Shown: positions 7,501 through 9,277 of the stretch, piece after piece
How positions within the stretch are numbered: the first letter of the stretch is position 1
Layout: each line of letters begins with the position of its first letter
Program-made: the position numbers and the translations under genes
DNA from: Acidobacteriota bacterium
GTDB lineage: Bacteria; Acidobacteriota; Holophagae; Thermotomaculales; Thermotomaculaceae
NCBI GenBank assembly: GCA_015487755.1
Contig: WFPG01000176.1
Location: forward strand, 1 to 9,277
Reading direction: 5' to 3'
Length of the DNA: 9,277 nucleotides
The notes under the pieces: generated by a model
The model's input: only the letters and a program-made list of their open reading frames with translations
Told to the model about the DNA's origin: nothing
Databases searched by the model: none

Positions 7501-8125
7501 GTACCCTTAACCTGTAATACCAAGTTCTGCCAATCCTTTTTGCATCGTAATAATACGGGTTGCCGTCTGAATACCTATAAGCAAACCACTGGTCTGTAGG
7601 TTTGATCTCAGTGGTTACTCCGTTATGTTCAAGCTTTATAGTTATCTGTGCCTTTGTTCTGTACCTGTAAACATCATACGGCACCCATATATCAACAGCA
7701 AAACCGGCATAATCAACCTTTCCGTTATCAGGGATATTTATCTCTCCCATTTCTTGAAACCCTGTTGTTGAAATTTGTGTTTGTGATACATTTGTCCTAT
7801 AACTAAACCTCTCATACGGTTGAACTCTACTTATCCTGTAATAACTACTCTGATAATCCAGGCTATAGTGATAGTAATCCCCTGTAACAGGAGCATAGTC
7901 TCCATACCAAACATATCGTGCCGTCCTATAATCGTATAGATACATATTCCTTGTATCCCATGACATAGAGCCGGAATTATCCACTACCACCAAAATATTA
8001 GGCGGAACCGTTTTGTTTATAGGCTCAAGCGGGTCAAAGACTTTTCTATCACAGGCAGCATAGCCTGAAAATGCATAAGTTACCAGAAGCAAACTGAAAA
8101 TTGCTAAGTTTATTGCCCTCCTCAT
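4523..8125 (-). CDS. pilY1: PilY1/PilC-family type IV pilus tip protein with VWA domain
   Basis: The 1200-residue exported protein matches the PilY1/PilC family of pilus-tip adhesins and biogenesis factors. A Sec signal peptide covers about 1-24 (MRRAINLAIFSLLLVTYAFSGYA). A von Willebrand A domain spans about 43-490: MIDAS DNSGSM (49-54), Thr357 in GYTPI, and Asp392 in FMTDGE. Inside it, between the MIDAS strand and the helix SKMTALKTVL (251-260), lies a long insertion: a Tyr-rich stretch (about 58-124) and a P-domain-like unit (about 125-250). The C-terminal PilC-type beta-propeller runs from about 730 to 1120: VVVVGANDGMLHGFNAYTG (736-754), ASSPKIVDI (804-812), ILICGLGGGGNSYFCLDVTDP (828-848), ETWAYPAVW (868-876) and VYVGSTHGELFRYD (947-960). 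Twelve cysteines, including the close pair C395/C400, suit an oxidising compartment. The DxDxDG calcium loop seen in well-studied PilY1 is not conserved here (ILDSEARYIKG, 936-946). The gene follows pilX by 11 nt and overlaps the next prepilin gene by 16 nt. Confidence 0.93.
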   Translation of the reverse strand: MRRAINLAIFSLLLVTYAFSGYAACDRKVFDPLEPINKTVPPNILVVVDNSGSMSWDTRNMYLYDYRTARYVWYGDYAPVTGDYYHYSLDYQSSYYRISRVQPYERFSYRTNVSQTQISTTGFQEMGEINIPDNGKVDYAGFAVDIWVPYDVYRYRTKAQITIKLEHNGVTTEIKPTDQWFAYRYSDGNPYYYDAKRIGRTWYYRLRVQYAFPDFYGQDKFGTWKLYLKTSYTSYRLYYERFGLHFNIYVSKMTALKTVLQRIFTANPEVRFALGTYKARASRTTVWDADGLKRYSYYWYVTSSSPGLSVWEDWPSDEIDTQSNRQSLIEWVDLKNANEDEVVNGYLRKEIFARGYTPIQSCMRDVRRYLSYKYGQDSYQACRNYAVVFMTDGECTESGCSNEAIRDTISQIYRDHIIQVGTSNRGTKTYIIGLSLKDSDRQWLDDWADAGDDGDYTNNSTQAYMPQDSEELMQAFSDAVHSASAQEVVINSDVIFGTINPNKAPSGSIFKANQFITPSGQVYEGTYPALEANIMFTTKVFYPSWEGDLVAYMPMYRSATDNKLYYFPQIYDSQTGTYKPDYPVIWSAREELSQLLNGSDDNGNHVPGIRDALGMTNYKTTEDDFIPWRNIKLVIPNGAYPNFQMINLNQFVYDSSQQRWIPAPNLVSVVADSVYAGDPNAIEKAAKFIEFVQSRMLGDITYSSPATIYEPEMGFEDWRDSYLKYKIVARHLRTPVVVVGANDGMLHGFNAYTGKEEWAVIPWGVIDNLKEMVNNYDPENNPSGQVDVTNQDALGRNMHIYGVASSPKIVDIGNLDDDNPDNDSWRTILICGLGGGGNSYFCLDVTDPLEPQIKWDTSTSSDYSDMGETWAYPAVWLSKMNDNYVNVGFFTSGYSIDDSKGKDLYVMDVDSGELIYKKSLISGSNDDFLFAAPAGILDSEARYIKGVYVGSTHGELFRYDFLTNDTCKVFETNNGYAIITLPAVYVDSSNSEWVSLGELGCADVYSGIFANNATLYTFKAYPTESCTGNKNLVDLTDYVNHTNFNTVVPLGGNDGYYFNLQVNETMFADPLITTYFYEDPDTGTTQFETVSVFVTYQYPSSGDYCGLGNSYLYILGVTDLFVGTREDDQSDYGSMVSKGRSGSPVRTGVSGTVWINTPDGPLRILPLDDSAGSASIPVYSPFSTNCSDAKKVGAGSWIVY
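7376..7753 (-). other. P/Homo B domain-like insertion within the PilY1 VWA domain
   Basis: PilY1 residues about 125-250 carry landmarks in the order expected of a proprotein convertase P domain: INIPDNGKV (129-137), an alternating beta strand with AVDIWV (143-148), ITIKLEHNGVTTEI (161-174, compare 'L.SP.GT...L'), and FYGQDKFGTWKLYL (215-228, compare 'F.G.D.nGtW.L.v'), ending in an FGLHFNIYV strand (242-250). This is pattern recognition without an alignment. Confidence 0.55.
7754..7954 (-). other. Tyrosine-rich segment of PilY1
   Basis: Residues about 58-124 of PilY1 follow the MIDAS motif; between residues 62 and 109 there are 14 tyrosines in 48 positions, including YDY, DYYHY and SSYYR. No known domain is recognised in it. 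Confidence 0.7.
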
Positions 8126-8130
8126 AATAT

Positions 8131-8136
8131 CCCCCT
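8131..8136 (-). promoter_or_regulatory. Ribosome binding site of pilY1
   Basis: AGGGGG directly follows the pilX stop codon and lies 5 nt before the pilY1 ATG at 8125, supporting that start. It is a G-run rather than the AGGAG seen before the FimT/GspH-type gene. Confidence 0.65.
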
Positions 8137-8868
8137 TTATTGTTTAATGTAATTTGATTGTATGCAAAACCGTTTGCCCAGGTTAGTATTCGCGGCAGAA
8201 CCGCCTTTTTGAGTCCCTGAAGACTGTTCAATTGCGCATATTCTAATTGTTACCAACCTTGTTCCCAGAATCCTTGTCCCCTGTCTTATTATTCCCCTTG
8301 CCTGGACAAAAAAGTTTCTGTCTCTATCTATCCTCATATTGGCCTGAACTACACCGTTGTTGGGATCTCCGTCCTCATCTTCAAGTTGATTTCTGAAATA
8401 ATCTCCATCTTCATTTATAAAAATATCGTTGTCCAAAACCCTGATATAGTACTCTCCCACTACATCGTCAGCAGTAGTTGAAGGGTCTCCCCCGTCAACA
8501 ACATAAGAACCTGTAAGAAACGGGAAATGAGAATAATATGTGGAATAAAGTTGTCCAAATGTTCCTCCCCCGGTTAAAAGCCCGTCAAAATCTGCAAACC
8601 TCGGGTCAGGTAATGAATTTAGATTTGCAGGATCAAAAAATAGATAGGTGATTAAATCGTTATATGTGCTTAAACGGGTTCTTACTATATTCTCTAATCC
8701 GGATTCTGCAACATTAAAGGCCTGCTCGTTCTTCTCAAAACTTGTAGCAATTTTTACGCTTGATTTAGAAAGGTATAACAATGTAATCCCAAGCACGCTT
8801 AAAAGCATTAAAATAATTATTGTGGCTGTAAGCGTCGCCGCTCCCTTTTTTTTATTTATTTCATTCAT
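8137..8868 (-). CDS. pilX: PilX-family type IV pilus assembly protein (minor pilin)
   Basis: The 243-residue product starts MNEINKKKG followed by AATLTATIIILMLLSVLGITL, a basic leader ending in KKKG and a long hydrophobic helix as in PilX, which typically lacks the Phe+1/Glu+5 pair of other pilins. After the helix, EKNEQAFNVAESGLE (45-59) matches the PilX signature in which 'aFxaAEsgL' ends the conserved N-terminal block. The rest is poorly conserved and includes two acidic loops (NEDGD and EDEDGDPNNG, about 152-171) and two late cysteines. The start at 8868 is preferred over an in-frame ATG at 8898: it has GGGGG 5 nt upstream and gives a normal short leader, whereas the longer form would add ten residues, several hydrophobic, and overlap the preceding gene. 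PilX is expected in the inner membrane or at the pilus base/tip with PilW and PilY1. It lies 10 nt after pilW and 11 nt before pilY1. Confidence 0.85.
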   Translation of the reverse strand: MNEINKKKGAATLTATIIILMLLSVLGITLLYLSKSSVKIATSFEKNEQAFNVAESGLENIVRTRLSTYNDLITYLFFDPANLNSLPDPRFADFDGLLTGGGTFGQLYSTYYSHFPFLTGSYVVDGGDPSTTADDVVGEYYIRVLDNDIFINEDGDYFRNQLEDEDGDPNNGVVQANMRIDRDRNFFVQARGIIRQGTRILGTRLVTIRICAIEQSSGTQKGGSAANTNLGKRFCIQSNYIKQ

Positions 8869-8873
8869 TCTCG

Positions 8874-8878
8874 CCCCC
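8874..8878 (-). promoter_or_regulatory. Ribosome binding site deciding the pilX start
   Basis: GGGGG immediately follows the pilW stop codon (TAA) and lies 5 nt before the ATG at 8868. It supports that ATG over the in-frame ATG at 8898. Confidence 0.65.
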
Positions 8879-9277
8879 TTAATTACAAGTAAAAACATTT
8901 CTTAATTCGCAAGCGAAAGAATAAACCCTGGGAACGCCGGGAGTTGTCCCGTGAGTTTCAGCAAAAGCATTTAACACAGCACTCCAGTTCACTTCCTGAC
9001 TCCATAGCCCGTTGGCATTCTGGTCAAGCTGGTTAATTCTGTCCATAACTCCCATTGAAACGCCTTGTTGTTCAGATGTTGTGGCAGTAAAAACAAACAT
9101 TTTTAAAGCTTTTACATCATAGAGAGAAGGTAAATCGCTTTCATTATATGTCCATGAATCCACAACATTATCCCCGTCAGTATCCATTCCTGCTTCAACC
9201 TGTAAAGATAAAACATTGTTCATTAAAGGTATATTCTCACCGTTACTTTTTTTAATTCTTAATACATTATTATTATC
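8879..9277 (-). CDS. pilW: PilW-family minor pilin, C-terminal part (5' end outside window)
   Basis: The frame is open from the right edge (first base 9277) to the TAA at 8879-8881, giving 132 visible residues without the N-terminal prepilin signal. An ATG at 9223 is internal, not a start. The segment PLMNNVLSLQVEAGMDTDGDNVVDSW (17-42) matches the PilW consensus 'L...V..LQ..YG.DtdgDg..D', followed by DVKALKMFVF (compare 'V.avrv.ll'), and the end VPRVYSFACELRNV resembles the 'RR.F...v.LRN' close of PilW proteins. DTDGDNVVD (32-40) has the spacing of an EF-hand-like calcium loop, and two cysteines flank the last ten residues. PilW is a minor pilin of the type IVa pilus tip complex. Position directly before pilX and pilY1 matches the common pilW-pilX-pilY1 order. 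Confidence 0.85.
   Translation of the reverse strand, partial: DNNNVLRIKKSNGENIPLMNNVLSLQVEAGMDTDGDNVVDSWTYNESDLPSLYDVKALKMFVFTATTSEQQGVSMGVMDRINQLDQNANGLWSQEVNWSAVLNAFAETHGTTPGVPRVYSFACELRNVFTCN

Noticed and set aside
8869..8898. Longer pilX start at 8898 adding ten residues.
   Set aside because: It overlaps the end of pilW, lacks a ribosome binding site and spoils the short basic leader; the ATG at 8868 has GGGGG 5 nt upstream.

Overview
The window looks like chromosomal DNA from an AT-rich, diderm (Gram-negative type) bacterium. The proteins are rich in Lys, Glu and Ile, arginine is mostly encoded by AGG/AGA, and coding strands are purine-loaded, a pattern common in thermophiles. The presence of PilY1 and the PilW/PilX minor pilins implies type IVa pili and an outer membrane. 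The phylum cannot be fixed from this sequence alone. No transposase, phage gene, tRNA, rRNA or CRISPR array is visible. Two gene blocks converge on a short intergenic region at 3741-3839.

The left block (+ strand, 1-3740) is a tightly packed operon whose start lies outside the window. It holds the C-terminal tail of an unidentified protein with a SHOCT-like end, a spermidine-synthase-family aminopropyltransferase (242-1129), L-aspartate oxidase NadB (1132-2703) and an exported MEMO1-family protein (2700-3740). Junctions are 8 nt, 2 nt and a 4-nt ATGA overlap, so the genes are almost certainly co-transcribed. The set mixes polyamine chemistry, the first step of NAD synthesis and an exported metal-binding-fold protein, and has no obvious single pathway.

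The right block (- strand, 9277 down to 3840) is the distal part of a type IV pilus minor-pilin operon, in the order pilW (C-terminal part only), pilX, pilY1, then a FimT/GspH-type prepilin. Its junctions are 10 nt, 11 nt and a 16-nt overlap. In characterised type IVa systems these products form the priming/tip complex of the pilus, with PilY1 as the large tip adhesin or mechanosensor. The operon ends at a good intrinsic terminator (hairpin 3797-3818, with a seven-U run on the - strand). The same hairpin may also stop the left operon.

The most notable observation is in PilY1. A region resembling a P/Homo B (proprotein convertase P) domain, preceded by a strongly tyrosine-rich stretch, appears to be inserted inside the von Willebrand A domain, between the MIDAS strand and the first helix. 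The propeller's usual calcium loop also appears degraded. Secondary points of interest are a spermidine-synthase homologue with altered substrate-pocket residues and a MEMO homologue with a signal peptide.
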